Shown: piece by piece, positions 1-8,215 of the stretch
How the letters are laid out: the number at the start of each line of letters is the position of its first letter
Position numbering within the stretch: position 1 is the stretch's first letter
NCBI GenBank assembly: GCA_033875315.1
Contig: JANRJG010000042.1
Coordinates: forward strand, 1 to 64,000
Direction: 5' to 3'
Origin: Candidatus Methylacidiphilales bacterium
Lineage (GTDB): Bacteria > Verrucomicrobiota > Verrucomicrobiia > Methylacidiphilales > CAZTYG01
DNA: 64,000 bases
Translations under genes and position numbers: made by a program
Notes under the pieces: model-generated
Databases searched by the model: none
The model's input: the letters and a program-made list of their open reading frames with translations, nothing else
Told to the model about the DNA's origin: nothing

Positions 1-109
1 AGGGTTGCGGCGGCACCGACCCGCTCCCTTCGTCGTCACTTCCTCACGTATATACTTCATATATGCTCGGTCGTTCCTCCTCGGGTTCGGGCCGGTGGCA
101 CTCGCAACG

Positions 110-151
110 CGGACTTGCCCTATTTTTGAGATGACTTCTAAGGCAAGTCCG
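110..151. repeat. Perfect 10-bp inverted repeat with alternative inner stem
   Basis: The arms at 110-119 and 142-151 are exact reverse complements separated by 22 nt. A second copy of GACTT at 133-137 can also pair with AAGTC at 145-149, so two mutually exclusive stems are possible. The element lies about 60 nt upstream of the SrkA-like gene. The rest of 1-210 holds no gene I can support; it looks like an intergenic region or leader. Function unknown. Confidence 0.5.
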
Positions 152-198
152 GCGGGGATTGGGATGTATTAACCCTGTCCGCCGGGCCCGCGCCAGAC

Positions 199-205
199 TA
201 TAAAT
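199..205 (+). promoter_or_regulatory. TATAAAT -10-like box just before the srkA-like start
   Basis: A TATAAAT heptamer ends only 5 nt before the GTG at 211. If it is a real -10 element, the transcript would be leaderless or nearly so, or the true start would lie downstream. No convincing -35 box is seen. Weak evidence. Confidence 0.25.
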
Positions 206-210
206 ACCGG

Positions 211-1239
211 GTGGCCCGCCGCACTCCATCCCATGGTTCCTCCCCCGCCTGGGGCAAGGACACCCAATTTTTCTACGACTTGACCCCGGAAAGGACTCTG
301 GCTGCGATCGAATCCACCGGTCTGCATTGTACCGGCCGGGTCCACTTCCTCAACAGCATGGAAAACCGGGTCGTCGCCGCCGAATTGGAGTCGCCCCTGC
401 CCGGGACCTCCATCACCTACGTGGTGGCCAAGTTTTATCGCCCAGGCCGCTGGACGCGGGAACAGATCCTGGAGGAACACGATTTCCTCTACGACCTGGC
501 CGAGGCCGAAATTCCCATCTGCGCCCCGTTGGGCGGGCGAGGACGCAGCCTGCATGTTTTGGATGACACCGGCATCCGCTTCAGTCTCTTCCCCCGCATC
601 GGCGGGAGGACCCCGGACGAACTCGATGAGGAACAACTGGTGCGCGTGGGACGGCTCATGGGCCGCGTCCATGCTGTGGGGGCCTCGGGCAACGCCAGCC
701 ACCGTATCACCCTCGGGCCCTCCACCTATGGCCGGGCCAGCCTCGATGTACTTCTGGGGGAAGGCCACATTCCCGATCCCTTTGCCGGGCAGGTGGAGCG
801 CTTGGCCGGGGAAATGCTCGATCGTTCGAACGAGTGGTTCGCGGAAACCCGCAACCAACGCATCCACGGAGATGCCCACTTGGGCAACCTGCTCTGGACC
901 CCGGAAGGGGCCATGTGGGTGGACTTCGACGACATGGTGATCGGACCACCCGTGCAGGACCTGTGGCTGCTGGCGGCAGGGCGGGAACCTTCGGATGCCG
1001 GGCGTCGCGACTGCCTGCTTTCAGGCTATCAGGAGTTTCATGACTTCGACCACCGTTCCTGGCGATTGATCGAACCCCTGCGCGCCCTGCGCTACCTGCA
1101 TTTTGCCGCCTGGATCAGCAAGCGCTGGCAAGATCCGGCCTTCCCCCGGGCCTTCCCCTTCTACGGCACCCCGGCCTATTGGGGCCAGTTGGCGGATGAC
1201 CTGCGGGAATGTTGCGATATGCTGGAGGCGGGCGATTGA
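211..1239 (+). CDS. srkA: SrkA/RdoA-like stress response kinase (YihE family)
   Basis: Cytosolic Ser/Thr protein kinase of the aminoglycoside-phosphotransferase fold. The E. coli family member opposes stress-induced programmed death. The 342 aa length is near the usual 328. The N-terminal lobe shows NSMENRV and VVAKFYRPGRW, the family signature with the ATP-binding Lys. The catalytic loop IHGDAHLGNLLW and the metal-binding WVDFDD follow around residues 218-240. The start is GTG at 211, since no nearby in-frame ATG precedes the conserved FxxLTPE segment. It is followed 5 nt later by a ferredoxin-like gene, suggesting co-transcription. The family assignment is strong; the physiological substrate is unknown. 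Confidence 0.85.
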   Translation: MARRTPSHGSSPAWGKDTQFFYDLTPERTLAAIESTGLHCTGRVHFLNSMENRVVAAELESPLPGTSITYVVAKFYRPGRWTREQILEEHDFLYDLAEAEIPICAPLGGRGRSLHVLDDTGIRFSLFPRIGGRTPDELDEEQLVRVGRLMGRVHAVGASGNASHRITLGPSTYGRASLDVLLGEGHIPDPFAGQVERLAGEMLDRSNEWFAETRNQRIHGDAHLGNLLWTPEGAMWVDFDDMVIGPPVQDLWLLAAGREPSDAGRRDCLLSGYQEFHDFDHRSWRLIEPLRALRYLHFAAWISKRWQDPAFPRAFPFYGTPAYWGQLADDLRECCDMLEAGD

Positions 1240-1244
1240 AAACC

Positions 1245-1586
1245 ATGCACCCGGAATTGGAAAAAATTGGAGCCGATCGTGCACAACGCCATGTGTTCCT
1301 TTGTCTAGGACCGGATTGTTGTGCCAAGGCAACCGGTGAGGCCGCATGGGAACGGCTGAAGACCTCGCTTCGTGCACACGACCATCCGGTCCTCAGGACC
1401 AGGGCGGCCTGCCTTCGCGTGTGCCAAGGGGGACCGGTGATGGTGGTTTACCCGGAGGGCGTATGGTATGCCGGAATCACCCCTGACCGGATCGACCGCC
1501 TGGTCCAAGAGCACCTCATCGGAGGCAACCCGGTGGAGGAATGGGTCATCGGCCGCCATCCATTATCCGGAGGACAGAATCCATGA
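1245..1586 (+). CDS. Thioredoxin-like [2Fe-2S] ferredoxin
   Basis: Small (113 aa) soluble electron carrier of the thioredoxin-fold [2Fe-2S] ferredoxin family. Visible features are FLCLGPDCC near residue 20 and CLRVCQGGPVMVVYPEG near residue 58; this spacing of four cysteines with the CxGGP turn is typical of the cluster site. The start at ATG 1245 is chosen over the upstream TTG at 1209 because homology begins just after it and GGAGG lies upstream at about 1225. It sits 5 nt after srkA and its TGA overlaps the next ATG (ATGA), so the three genes probably form one operon. The redox partner is not evident. Confidence 0.75.
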   Translation: MHPELEKIGADRAQRHVFLCLGPDCCAKATGEAAWERLKTSLRAHDHPVLRTRAACLRVCQGGPVMVVYPEGVWYAGITPDRIDRLVQEHLIGGNPVEEWVIGRHPLSGGQNP

Positions 1587-1966
1587 GCGGCACCCTCAAT
1601 CGCACCCTTTACGCCGTGGTCAATGCCGCCGGATTGCCGGGGGTCGGCACCCTCCTTTCCGGTCGGAAGCGCCTTGGCTGGGTGCAGATCGGCCTTTCCC
1701 TCGTCTTCATGGCCTTGTCCGCGCTGCCACTGGTGGCGATGGCGATGGAAATGGCCGCCCGCGGCATGACCGTGAAGCGTCTCGTCGACCTCTTTTTGTT
1801 CCAGGACACCTGGATTTTCAGCAACCGGGAAAGCACCCTGTTTTTTTTCGCCCTGGCCGGTTTGCTGGGGTACATGACCAACCTGCTCTGGTCACTCACG
1901 ACCACCCGGCCGAAACGCCAATCATCCCCACCTCCCCTGCCCCATCCCCCACGGCCGCCTTCCTGA
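1583..1966 (+). CDS. Small two-helix membrane protein
   Basis: A 127 aa hypothetical protein. Two hydrophobic segments are visible, at about residues 33-55 and 83-103, separated by a short charged region, and the C-terminus is rich in Pro and Ser. I do not recognise a family. The start at 1583 is preferred because its ATG overlaps the ferredoxin stop codon and GGAGG lies about 9 nt upstream. Its stop codon is inside a hairpin shared with the convergent cysNC gene. Translational coupling to the ferredoxin suggests a related, perhaps membrane-associated, redox role, but that is inference only. Confidence 0.6.
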   Translation: MSGTLNRTLYAVVNAAGLPGVGTLLSGRKRLGWVQIGLSLVFMALSALPLVAMAMEMAARGMTVKRLVDLFLFQDTWIFSNRESTLFFFALAGLLGYMTNLLWSLTTTRPKRQSSPPPLPHPPRPPS

Positions 1967-1988
1967 GCCAGCCGATCAGGCCTCAGGA
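1961..1988. terminator. Bidirectional hairpin containing both convergent stop codons
   Basis: TCCTGAG at 1961-1967 pairs with CTCAGGA at 1982-1988, with a possible inner CC/GG pairing. The TGA of the plus-strand membrane protein (1964-1966) and the TGA of minus-strand cysNC (1985-1983) each lie inside an arm. On the minus strand a short T run precedes the stem and there is no clear U-tract after it. Probable compact shared terminator. Confidence 0.5.
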
Positions 1989-3932
1989 AAAACGGCAAAC
2001 TTGGATGGCGTGGGCCAGCAGCTTATCCACCGATGACTGCACGTCCATCTCGGCCGTGGCCAGACGCAACTCCGGTTTCTCCGGTGCTTCATAGGGATCG
2101 CTGATCCCGGTGAACTGGGGAATCTCTCCAGCACGGGCCTTGCGGTACAGACCTTTGGGATCCCGGCTCTCGCAGACCGCAATGGGGGTATCGACATGGA
2201 CCTCGACAAAGGCATCCTCCCCGATGATCTCACGCGCCGCGGCGCGGTCGCGCTGGTAGGGGGAAATGAAGGCGGTGATGACAATCAAGCCGGCTTGATT
2301 GAACAATCGGGCCACTTCGCTGATGCGGCGGATGTTTTCCGTGCGGTCCTCCATGCTGAAACCAAGGTCACGATTGAGCCCGTGGCGGATGTTATCTCCA
2401 TCGAGGATATAGCACGGCCGGCCAAGGGAAACCAACTTTTGTTCGAAAGCCTTGGCGATGGTGGACTTGCCCGATCCGCTCAGGCCGGTGAGCCAGAAGG
2501 TGACCCCGCGTTGGCGCAGCATCGTCTCCCGGTCGGATGACGTGACCAAGTGGTCCTCACGGGTGATGTTCTGGCTGACCGGGGTGTCGGAGGCCGGGGT
2601 CCCGGGCGCGGCCACAGGACGGTCGATGATCATTCCCGCCGCGACGGTGGCGTTGGTCAGGCGGTCGATGAGGATGAAGCTACCCGTTTCGCGGTTGGCG
2701 CTGTAGGCATCATAGGCGACGGGACGGTGAAGGGTCAGGTGTACCCGTCCGATTTCGTTCAAGGCCAGTGAAACCGGCTCGTTTTCATTGTCCTGCCGCA
2801 GTTTGCGCATGGAGTTGACGTCCACCCGGTAACGGACGGCACTGAGCACACCGGGCACCATTTGGGTGGTGTGTTTGACCAGATAGGTGGTGCCGGGAAC
2901 CGCGGGCGACTCATGCATCCAGACCAGCATGGCATCGAATTCATGGCCCACATGCGGCACATTGTTCGGGTGAACCAGCATATTGCCGCGGGAGGCATCG
3001 ATCTCATCCTCTAGCGTCAAGGTCACCGACATCGGGGGGTAGGCCTCGGGAATCGGTCCGTTGTACGTTTCGATCGACTTGACCCTCGAACGGCGGCCGG
3101 ATGGTAGTGAGGCCACCTCGTCACCCACCCGGATCACGCCCGAGGCGACCGTACCGGCAAAGCCGCGGTAGTTGAGGTTCGGCCGGAGGACATATTGGAC
3201 GGGAAAACGGAAGTCGATGAGATTGCGGTCGGCCACGATGTTGACGTTCTCGAGGTGGTGCAGAAGGGTCGGGCCGTCATACCAGGGTGTATTGACACTG
3301 CGATCGACCACGTTGTCCCCATTCAGAGCGGACAACGGGATGAAATGGACGTCGTGGAACGACATGCGGGCGGCAAATTCGTTGAAATCCTGCCGGATCT
3401 TGTTGAAGACGTCTTTCGACCAATCCTTGAGGTCCATTTTGTTGACGGCTACGACCACGTGCTTGATGCCCAGCAGCGAGACGATGAAGCTGTGACGCTT
3501 GGTCTGGACAACGACCCCGTGCCGTGCATCGACGAGAATGATGGCCAGGTTGCAGGTCGAGGCCCCGGTGGCCATGTTGCGGGTGTATTGCTCATGGCCG
3601 GGGGTGTCGGCGATGATGAACTTGCGCTTATCGGTGGAAAAGTAGCGATAGGCCACGTCGATGGTGATGCCCTGCTCGCGTTCCGCCTTGAGTCCATCGG
3701 TGAGCAGTGCGGGGTCGAAGTCGGTGCCGGTGGTGCCATGGACCTTGGAATCCTTCATGACGGCGGCCAGCTGGTCTTCGTAGATCATCTTGCTGTCGTA
3801 TAGGAGGCGCCCGATGAGGGTGGATTTGCCGTCATCCACACTGCCGCAGGTCAGGAAGCGGAGAAGATCCTTTTCCTCGTGCAGTTTGAGGTAGGCTTTG
3901 ATGTCAGTGGCGGCAAGGTCGTGGGAATGCAT
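1983..3932 (-). CDS. cysNC: Bifunctional sulfate adenylyltransferase subunit 1 / APS kinase
   Basis: Fusion of CysN (EF-Tu-like GTPase subunit of ATP sulfurylase) and CysC (adenylylsulfate kinase), as in NodQ, 649 aa. The GTPase half shows GSVDDGKS at 30-37, DTPGHEQY at 109-116 and NKMD at 164-167, followed by EF-Tu-type beta-barrel domains. The kinase half begins near 475 with P-loop GLSGSGKST at 483-491 and [10 protein letters not shown] just after. Together with CysD it makes APS from sulfate and ATP, then phosphorylates it to PAPS. It lies 41 nt downstream of cysD on the same strand. The kinase domain matches the presence of a PAPS-type, not APS-type, reductase next door. Confidence 0.95.
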   Translation of the reverse strand: MHSHDLAATDIKAYLKLHEEKDLLRFLTCGSVDDGKSTLIGRLLYDSKMIYEDQLAAVMKDSKVHGTTGTDFDPALLTDGLKAEREQGITIDVAYRYFSTDKRKFIIADTPGHEQYTRNMATGASTCNLAIILVDARHGVVVQTKRHSFIVSLLGIKHVVVAVNKMDLKDWSKDVFNKIRQDFNEFAARMSFHDVHFIPLSALNGDNVVDRSVNTPWYDGPTLLHHLENVNIVADRNLIDFRFPVQYVLRPNLNYRGFAGTVASGVIRVGDEVASLPSGRRSRVKSIETYNGPIPEAYPPMSVTLTLEDEIDASRGNMLVHPNNVPHVGHEFDAMLVWMHESPAVPGTTYLVKHTTQMVPGVLSAVRYRVDVNSMRKLRQDNENEPVSLALNEIGRVHLTLHRPVAYDAYSANRETGSFILIDRLTNATVAAGMIIDRPVAAPGTPASDTPVSQNITREDHLVTSSDRETMLRQRGVTFWLTGLSGSGKSTIAKAFEQKLVSLGRPCYILDGDNIRHGLNRDLGFSMEDRTENIRRISEVARLFNQAGLIVITAFISPYQRDRAAAREIIGEDAFVEVHVDTPIAVCESRDPKGLYRKARAGEIPQFTGISDPYEAPEKPELRLATAEMDVQSSVDKLLAHAIQVCRFS

Positions 3933-3973
3933 GGCGGATTTCCGTGGTCGGGTGTTCGCTGTTCGGAGGCAGG

Positions 3974-4882
3974 TTAAAAGTAACCATCTTTCTTTTTTTC
4001 TTCCATCGAGGCGGCGCCATCGTAGTCGATGACACGGCCCTGGCGTTCCGAGTTGGTGGCCAGAAGCATTTCCTGGACGATTTTCTCCAGGGTATCGGCC
4101 TCGGATTCGACCGCACCCGTGAGAGGGTAGCAGCCGAGGGTACGGAAACGGACGCGCTTCATTTCTGGTTGTTCGCCAGGCTCGAGAGGAAGGCGTTCGT
4201 CGTCACGCATGATGAGGGTGCCGCTCCGTCTCACCACGGGTCGTTCCTTGGCGAAATAGAGGGGCACGATGGGGATGTCCTCGCGCATGAGGTAAAGCCA
4301 GATATCGAGTTCGGTCCAATTGGAGAGGGGGAAAACCCGGATGGATTCGCCCTTGTTGACCCGGCTGTTGTAGAGGCTCCAGAGTTCCGGACGCTGGTTC
4401 TTGGGATCCCATTGGTGGAAGGCATTGCGGAAACTGTAGACCCGCTCTTTGGCCCGTGATTTTTCTTCATCGCGCCGGGCTCCACCAAAGGCCGCATCAA
4501 AACCGTAGTGATTGAGGGCCTGCTTCAAGGCCTCGGTTTTCATGATGTGGGTGTGTTTCTCAGAACCATGGGTGATCGGATTAACTCCCAGATTGACCCC
4601 CTCTTGGTTGGTCCAGACCAACACTTCGGATATCTCCCGGCTGACCCGGTCTCGCAGCTCATACATTTCCTTGAACTTCCATAACGTGTCGACGTGCAGA
4701 AGCGGGAAAGGCAATTTGCCCGGGGCGAAGGCTTTTTGGGCCAGTCGGAGCATCACGGCCGAATCCTTGCCGATAGAATAAAGCATGACCGGCTTTTGGA
4801 ACTCAGCCGCCACCTCGCGGATGATCTGGATGCTTTCTGCCTCAAGTTGGCGAAGATGGGATAGCTGATAGGTGGGTGACAT
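3974..4882 (-). CDS. cysD: Sulfate adenylyltransferase subunit 2
   Basis: Catalytic subunit of heterodimeric ATP sulfurylase, 302 aa, the usual length for CysD. It belongs to the PP-loop (adenine nucleotide alpha hydrolase) superfamily; the SIGKDS pyrophosphate loop is at 36-41, and [21 protein letters not shown], split around a conserved Arg-rich stretch, is visible near 135-155. It forms a complex with the CysN half of the downstream protein, whose GTP hydrolysis drives APS synthesis. First gene of the cysD-cysNC operon and divergent from cysH, with which it shares an AT-rich upstream region. Confidence 0.95.
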   Translation of the reverse strand: MSPTYQLSHLRQLEAESIQIIREVAAEFQKPVMLYSIGKDSAVMLRLAQKAFAPGKLPFPLLHVDTLWKFKEMYELRDRVSREISEVLVWTNQEGVNLGVNPITHGSEKHTHIMKTEALKQALNHYGFDAAFGGARRDEEKSRAKERVYSFRNAFHQWDPKNQRPELWSLYNSRVNKGESIRVFPLSNWTELDIWLYLMREDIPIVPLYFAKERPVVRRSGTLIMRDDERLPLEPGEQPEMKRVRFRTLGCYPLTGAVESEADTLEKIVQEMLLATNSERQGRVIDYDGAASMEEKKKDGYF

Positions 4883-4977
4883 ATGACTGGACTCGATCGG
4901 GTTATAATATATAAAGCATATAGAGATAGTCGTCTTTTTAAGGGTGACAAGAGAAAAAAGATATCTACAGTAAAAAA
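4883..4977. promoter_or_regulatory. AT-rich divergent promoter region of cysD and cysH
   Basis: This 95 bp gap separates divergent cysD and cysH and is strikingly AT-rich against the surroundings. It holds TATAAT at 4903-4908 on the plus strand and TATATT at 4911-4906 on the minus strand. No good -35 hexamer is correctly spaced for either, which would fit activator dependence. The regulator is not encoded in the window. Confidence 0.45.
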
Positions 4978-5751
4978 ATGAGTGCTAGCCAGGCAACTAC
5001 AGTTTCCTCTGCCCCGACGCCTCTCTGGCCCGTGAAAGACTTGGCCCACTGGAACCAAATACTCCTCGCCCAGAATGCACAGGAACGGGTCGCTTGGGCC
5101 TTGAAAAACTATCGGGGTCATATCGTTCTTTCTTCCAGTTTCGGCGCGCAGGCGGCAGTGATGCTTCACTTGGTCACGACCCAAGAGCCTTCGATTCCGG
5201 TGGTGGTCGTCGATACCGGCTATCTCTTCCCCGAAACCTACCAATTCATCGATACCCTGACCGAGCGCCTGAAGCTGAATCTCCATGTCGCACGGCCTGC
5301 CATTAGTGCGGCTTGGCAAGAAGCCCGTCATGGCAAACTGTGGGATGGAGGACTGGAGGGCCTCGAAAAATACAACCAACTGAACAAGGTCGAACCCCTG
5401 GAGGCCGCCCTGCATCATCTCCATGCCCGGGCCTGGTTGACCGGCATCCGTGCACAGCAATCCCTCACCCGGGAAAAGCTTGGAGTACTGGCCCTGAAAA
5501 ACGGACGGGTCAAAGTCCACCCCATCCTTGATTGGACGGACCGCGATGTCTTCCAATACCTGAAGAATCACAACCTCCCGTATCACCCACTTTGGGACCA
5601 GGGTTATGTCTCGATTGGCGACACCCATTCCACCCGACAATTGACCGAGGGCCTGTCCGAGGCGGAGACGCGCTTCATGGGGTTGAAGCGCGAATGCGGC
5701 CTGCACGAAAACTCCTCCTCCGAGGGCCAGTTGCCAGAGTATTCCATCTGA
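4978..5751 (+). CDS. cysH: PAPS reductase (phosphoadenylyl-sulfate reductase)
   Basis: Thioredoxin-dependent reductase that converts PAPS to sulfite and PAP, 257 aa. SSSFGAQA at 52-59 is the phosphate-binding PP-loop and [11 protein letters not shown] the following conserved strand. The catalytic cysteine is Cys240 in ECGLH. The paired Cys motifs that bind a 4Fe-4S cluster in APS reductases are absent, so this is the PAPS type and needs the APS kinase half of CysNC. It is divergent from cysD. The ATG at 4978 has a poor Shine-Dalgarno sequence. The recO gene follows on the same strand but has its own promoter. Confidence 0.92.
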   Translation: MSASQATTVSSAPTPLWPVKDLAHWNQILLAQNAQERVAWALKNYRGHIVLSSSFGAQAAVMLHLVTTQEPSIPVVVVDTGYLFPETYQFIDTLTERLKLNLHVARPAISAAWQEARHGKLWDGGLEGLEKYNQLNKVEPLEAALHHLHARAWLTGIRAQQSLTREKLGVLALKNGRVKVHPILDWTDRDVFQYLKNHNLPYHPLWDQGYVSIGDTHSTRQLTEGLSEAETRFMGLKRECGLHENSSSEGQLPEYSI

Positions 5752-5787
5752 CCCGGAAACTCGGCCTCCCGGGGAATCAGCAATCCG

Positions 5788-5816
5788 TTGGCCAAGATCC
5801 GCTGCGCCACTATAAT
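5788..5816 (+). promoter_or_regulatory. Sigma70-type promoter of recO
   Basis: TTGGCC at 5788-5793 and a consensus TATAAT at 5811-5816 are separated by exactly 17 nt. The predicted transcript start near 5823 leaves a leader of about 30 nt before the recO TTG start. Confidence 0.65.
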
Positions 5817-5853
5817 CCATGACCAGCGGGAGCATGCACAAAGGAGGGCAGCG

Positions 5854-6393
5854 TTGAATACCCGGGACTCTGGGGTCATAGTCCACTGCCTTCCCTATTC
5901 CGAGACCAGCGTCATCGCGGTTTGGATGTCGGAAAATCACGGCATCCTACGCACCCTGGCCAAGGGAGCGCGGCGTCCCAAGCAACCTTTGTTCGGCCTC
6001 GTGGATGCGTACCGCGCGGGGTCGTTCGGTTTCCGCGCCAGCCGCACCTCGCAATTGCACACGCTGGTCGACTTTGCCCCTGAACGCTACTACCCGGGAT
6101 TGGCCTCGGATTATGCCCGCGGACTGTGCGCATCCTATTTCTACGAAGTCATCGCACGGTTGAGTGAACCCCAGCACCCGCAACCGGAGATACACCAATT
6201 GTATCTCAAAGCGCTGGATTACCTAGATCACCGAGCTCCGACCCCGACGCTGGTCGGGCGATTTGAGAAGCGGCTTTTTGAATTACTGGGCCTGCATGAC
6301 CCGGGTTGCACCCACCGGGTATTACGCCAACGTTTGCTCCACCCCCTGCCCAAAACGTGGCAGCGGCTGGCAACGGTCCTGGGCGAATCGTAA
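5854..6393 (+). CDS. recO: DNA repair protein RecO
   Basis: RecO promotes RecA loading in RecF-pathway recombinational repair by displacing SSB and annealing strands. The N-terminal OB-fold is visible in the first 80 residues (GVIVHCLPYSETS, GILRTLAKGARR), followed by a helical region with YFYEVIARL and RFEKRLFELLGL. I place the start at TTG 5854: AGGAGG at 5842-5847 is 6 nt upstream, and the promoter just upstream would be untranslated only with this start. The protein is then 179 aa, clearly shorter than E. coli RecO (242), and the C-terminal part, including any four-Cys zinc motif, is missing. It converges with ispG. Confidence 0.85.
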   Translation: MNTRDSGVIVHCLPYSETSVIAVWMSENHGILRTLAKGARRPKQPLFGLVDAYRAGSFGFRASRTSQLHTLVDFAPERYYPGLASDYARGLCASYFYEVIARLSEPQHPQPEIHQLYLKALDYLDHRAPTPTLVGRFEKRLFELLGLHDPGCTHRVLRQRLLHPLPKTWQRLATVLGES

Positions 6394-6403
6394 AACAACC
6401 TCT

Positions 6404-6438
6404 GCCGACAACCGGCTTCAGGCTGTTGCGGATTCGGC
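6404..6438. terminator. Possible hairpin between convergent recO and ispG
   Basis: GCCGA at 6404-6408 pairs with TCGGC at 6434-6438, and AAC/GTT inside can extend the stem. The ispG TGA stop (6420-6418) is in the loop. The pairing is interrupted and no T-tract follows on either strand, so this is a weak call. Confidence 0.3.
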
Positions 6439-8196
6439 CACGGGTTGGGGATCGACCCACTTTCCGTTTTCCTTGATCAGGTCCACCAAACGCTCGACCG
6501 CCTCATCCTCGGGGATGTTGAACTTGACCGGTTTCTTGCCGATGTAGAGGTTGATCTTGCCGGGAGCCCCGCCGACATAGCCAAAATCGGCGTCGGCCAT
6601 TTCCCCGGGACCGTTGACGATGCAGCCCATGACCGCGATCTTGACCCCTTTGAGGTGGAGGGTGGCCGCCTTGATCCTGGCCGTGGTCGATTGGAGATCG
6701 AAGAGCGTCCGCCCACAGGACGGGCAGGCGACGTAATCCGTCTTGAAGATCCGGTTGCCTGCGGCCTGGAGGATATTGAACCCGAGGCGGATGCTCGCTC
6801 CCGGGGCCTTTTCCTGCCGGATGAGGATGGCATCGCCGATCCCATCACACAGAAGCGCCCCGATGTGGATCGCCGATCCTAACAAGCTCTGGAGGATGTC
6901 GGGATTCTCCCCGGGATGGAAGGTGTCCTTGAGCAGGATTGGATGGCGCGGGTGGATGCGTGAAGCCAGAATGCGGGTGGCCACAATCGGGTTGAGCAGG
7001 CAACCGTCCTTGACCGTGACCATGACCGGTGCCTCCATCTCGTTGACCGCCCGGATCACCGTTTCATCCTCCAAGTCGACCTCGATCACTCCGGAGGTTT
7101 CATAAACCACTTCCGGAGCGGTATCGCCGAGGGCGGCAAAGCGGGGTTTGAGGGCCTGGTAATTGTCCTCGGTGGCAAAAACGCGGGCGGGTTCCCCGGC
7201 CCCGGCCTTGATGCCTCCAAAGTCCACCGTGAAGCTGTTGCGCCGGGCGTAGACAAAGGGATCAAAGCTGAGGGCGAAATCCCCTTTCGGCTCTGCGCCT
7301 CCATTGAGGGATTCCGCATAGGCCGCGAGACCACGGGCCACCGGAATTTCATGCACGCTGTCCTCGGTCAATGAAACCCGGATCGTATCACCCAGCCCGT
7401 CGCGGAGAAGGGAACCGATGCCGATGGCGCTCTTGATGCGTCCATCCTCGCCCTCCCCGGCCTCGGTCACTCCGAGGTGGAGCGGGTAATTCCAATCCGG
7501 CCCCAGCTCGTTGAGCTTGGCCACCAGGAGGCGGTAGGCGTTGATCATCACCTTGGGATTGGAGGACTTCATCGAGAAGACGAAGTTGTGGAACTGGTAC
7601 TTGCGGGCGATGCGGGCGAATTCCAACGCACTCTCCACCATGCCGAGGGGAGTGTCGCCATAGCGGTTCATGATGCGGTCGGAGAGCGAGCCGTGGTTGG
7701 TACCGATGCGCAGGGCCAACTTGCGTTGGTGGCAAAGGTCGATCAGGGGCTTGAAGGTTTCCTCGATCCGTCCCAGTTCCTCGAAATATTCCTGGTCGGT
7801 GTATTCACGGACGGCGAACTTCTTTTTGTCGGCGAAATTACCCGGATTGATGCGGACCTTGTCGACCCACTGGGCCGCCTCGAGGGCGGCATCGGGCTTG
7901 AAGTGGATGTCGGCCACGATCGGGACATGGCAGCCCTGGGCCGCGAGTTCCGCCTTGATGTTCTTGAGATTGGCGGCGTCTTTGACCGTGGGCGCTGTGA
8001 TGCGGACCAACTGGCATCCGACCTTGACCAAGTCGAGGGTCTGCTTGACGCAGGCCGCCGTGTCCATGGTGTCGCAGGTGAGCATGGACTGGACAACAAT
8101 GGGGTGGTGTCCACCGATGATCACGTCACCCACCCGGACCTCACGGGTCAGGCGGCGGTGGTATTGGAAGGGATTGGCGCAGTATTGGAGGGACAT
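6418..8196 (-). CDS. ispG: 4-hydroxy-3-methylbut-2-en-1-yl diphosphate synthase, long form
   Basis: The penultimate MEP-pathway enzyme, which converts MEcPP to HMBPP with a 4Fe-4S cluster and an external reductant. At 592 aa it is the long three-domain type with a central insertion, as in plants, Chlamydia and Bacteroidetes, rather than the ~370 aa form of E. coli. The TIM barrel occupies the N-terminal ~270 residues (HHPIVVQSMLTCDTMDT, RINPGNFADKKKF). Cluster ligands are Cys491 and Cys494 in ACPSC and Cys525 in GCIVNGPGE. It is the last gene of the uppS-cdsA-dxr-rseP-ispG operon, 19 nt after rseP. Confidence 0.95.
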   Translation of the reverse strand: MSLQYCANPFQYHRRLTREVRVGDVIIGGHHPIVVQSMLTCDTMDTAACVKQTLDLVKVGCQLVRITAPTVKDAANLKNIKAELAAQGCHVPIVADIHFKPDAALEAAQWVDKVRINPGNFADKKKFAVREYTDQEYFEELGRIEETFKPLIDLCHQRKLALRIGTNHGSLSDRIMNRYGDTPLGMVESALEFARIARKYQFHNFVFSMKSSNPKVMINAYRLLVAKLNELGPDWNYPLHLGVTEAGEGEDGRIKSAIGIGSLLRDGLGDTIRVSLTEDSVHEIPVARGLAAYAESLNGGAEPKGDFALSFDPFVYARRNSFTVDFGGIKAGAGEPARVFATEDNYQALKPRFAALGDTAPEVVYETSGVIEVDLEDETVIRAVNEMEAPVMVTVKDGCLLNPIVATRILASRIHPRHPILLKDTFHPGENPDILQSLLGSAIHIGALLCDGIGDAILIRQEKAPGASIRLGFNILQAAGNRIFKTDYVACPSCGRTLFDLQSTTARIKAATLHLKGVKIAVMGCIVNGPGEMADADFGYVGGAPGKINLYIGKKPVKFNIPEDEAVERLVDLIKENGKWVDPQPVAESATA

Positions 8197-8215
8197 AAGC
8201 CGGAAGGATTGCGGG

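Noticed and set aside
1-210. A tRNA or small RNA gene at the left edge
   Set aside because: No cloverleaf or terminal CCA could be built; only an inverted repeat is supported.
4978-5751. APS reductase of the 4Fe-4S type instead of PAPS reductase
   Set aside because: The cluster-binding Cys-Cys pairs are missing; only the catalytic Cys240 is present.
4753-5940. A 395-codon minus-strand frame across cysD, the divergent promoter and cysH
   Set aside because: It would read through an AT-rich promoter region and an authentic CysH gene; no domain was seen.
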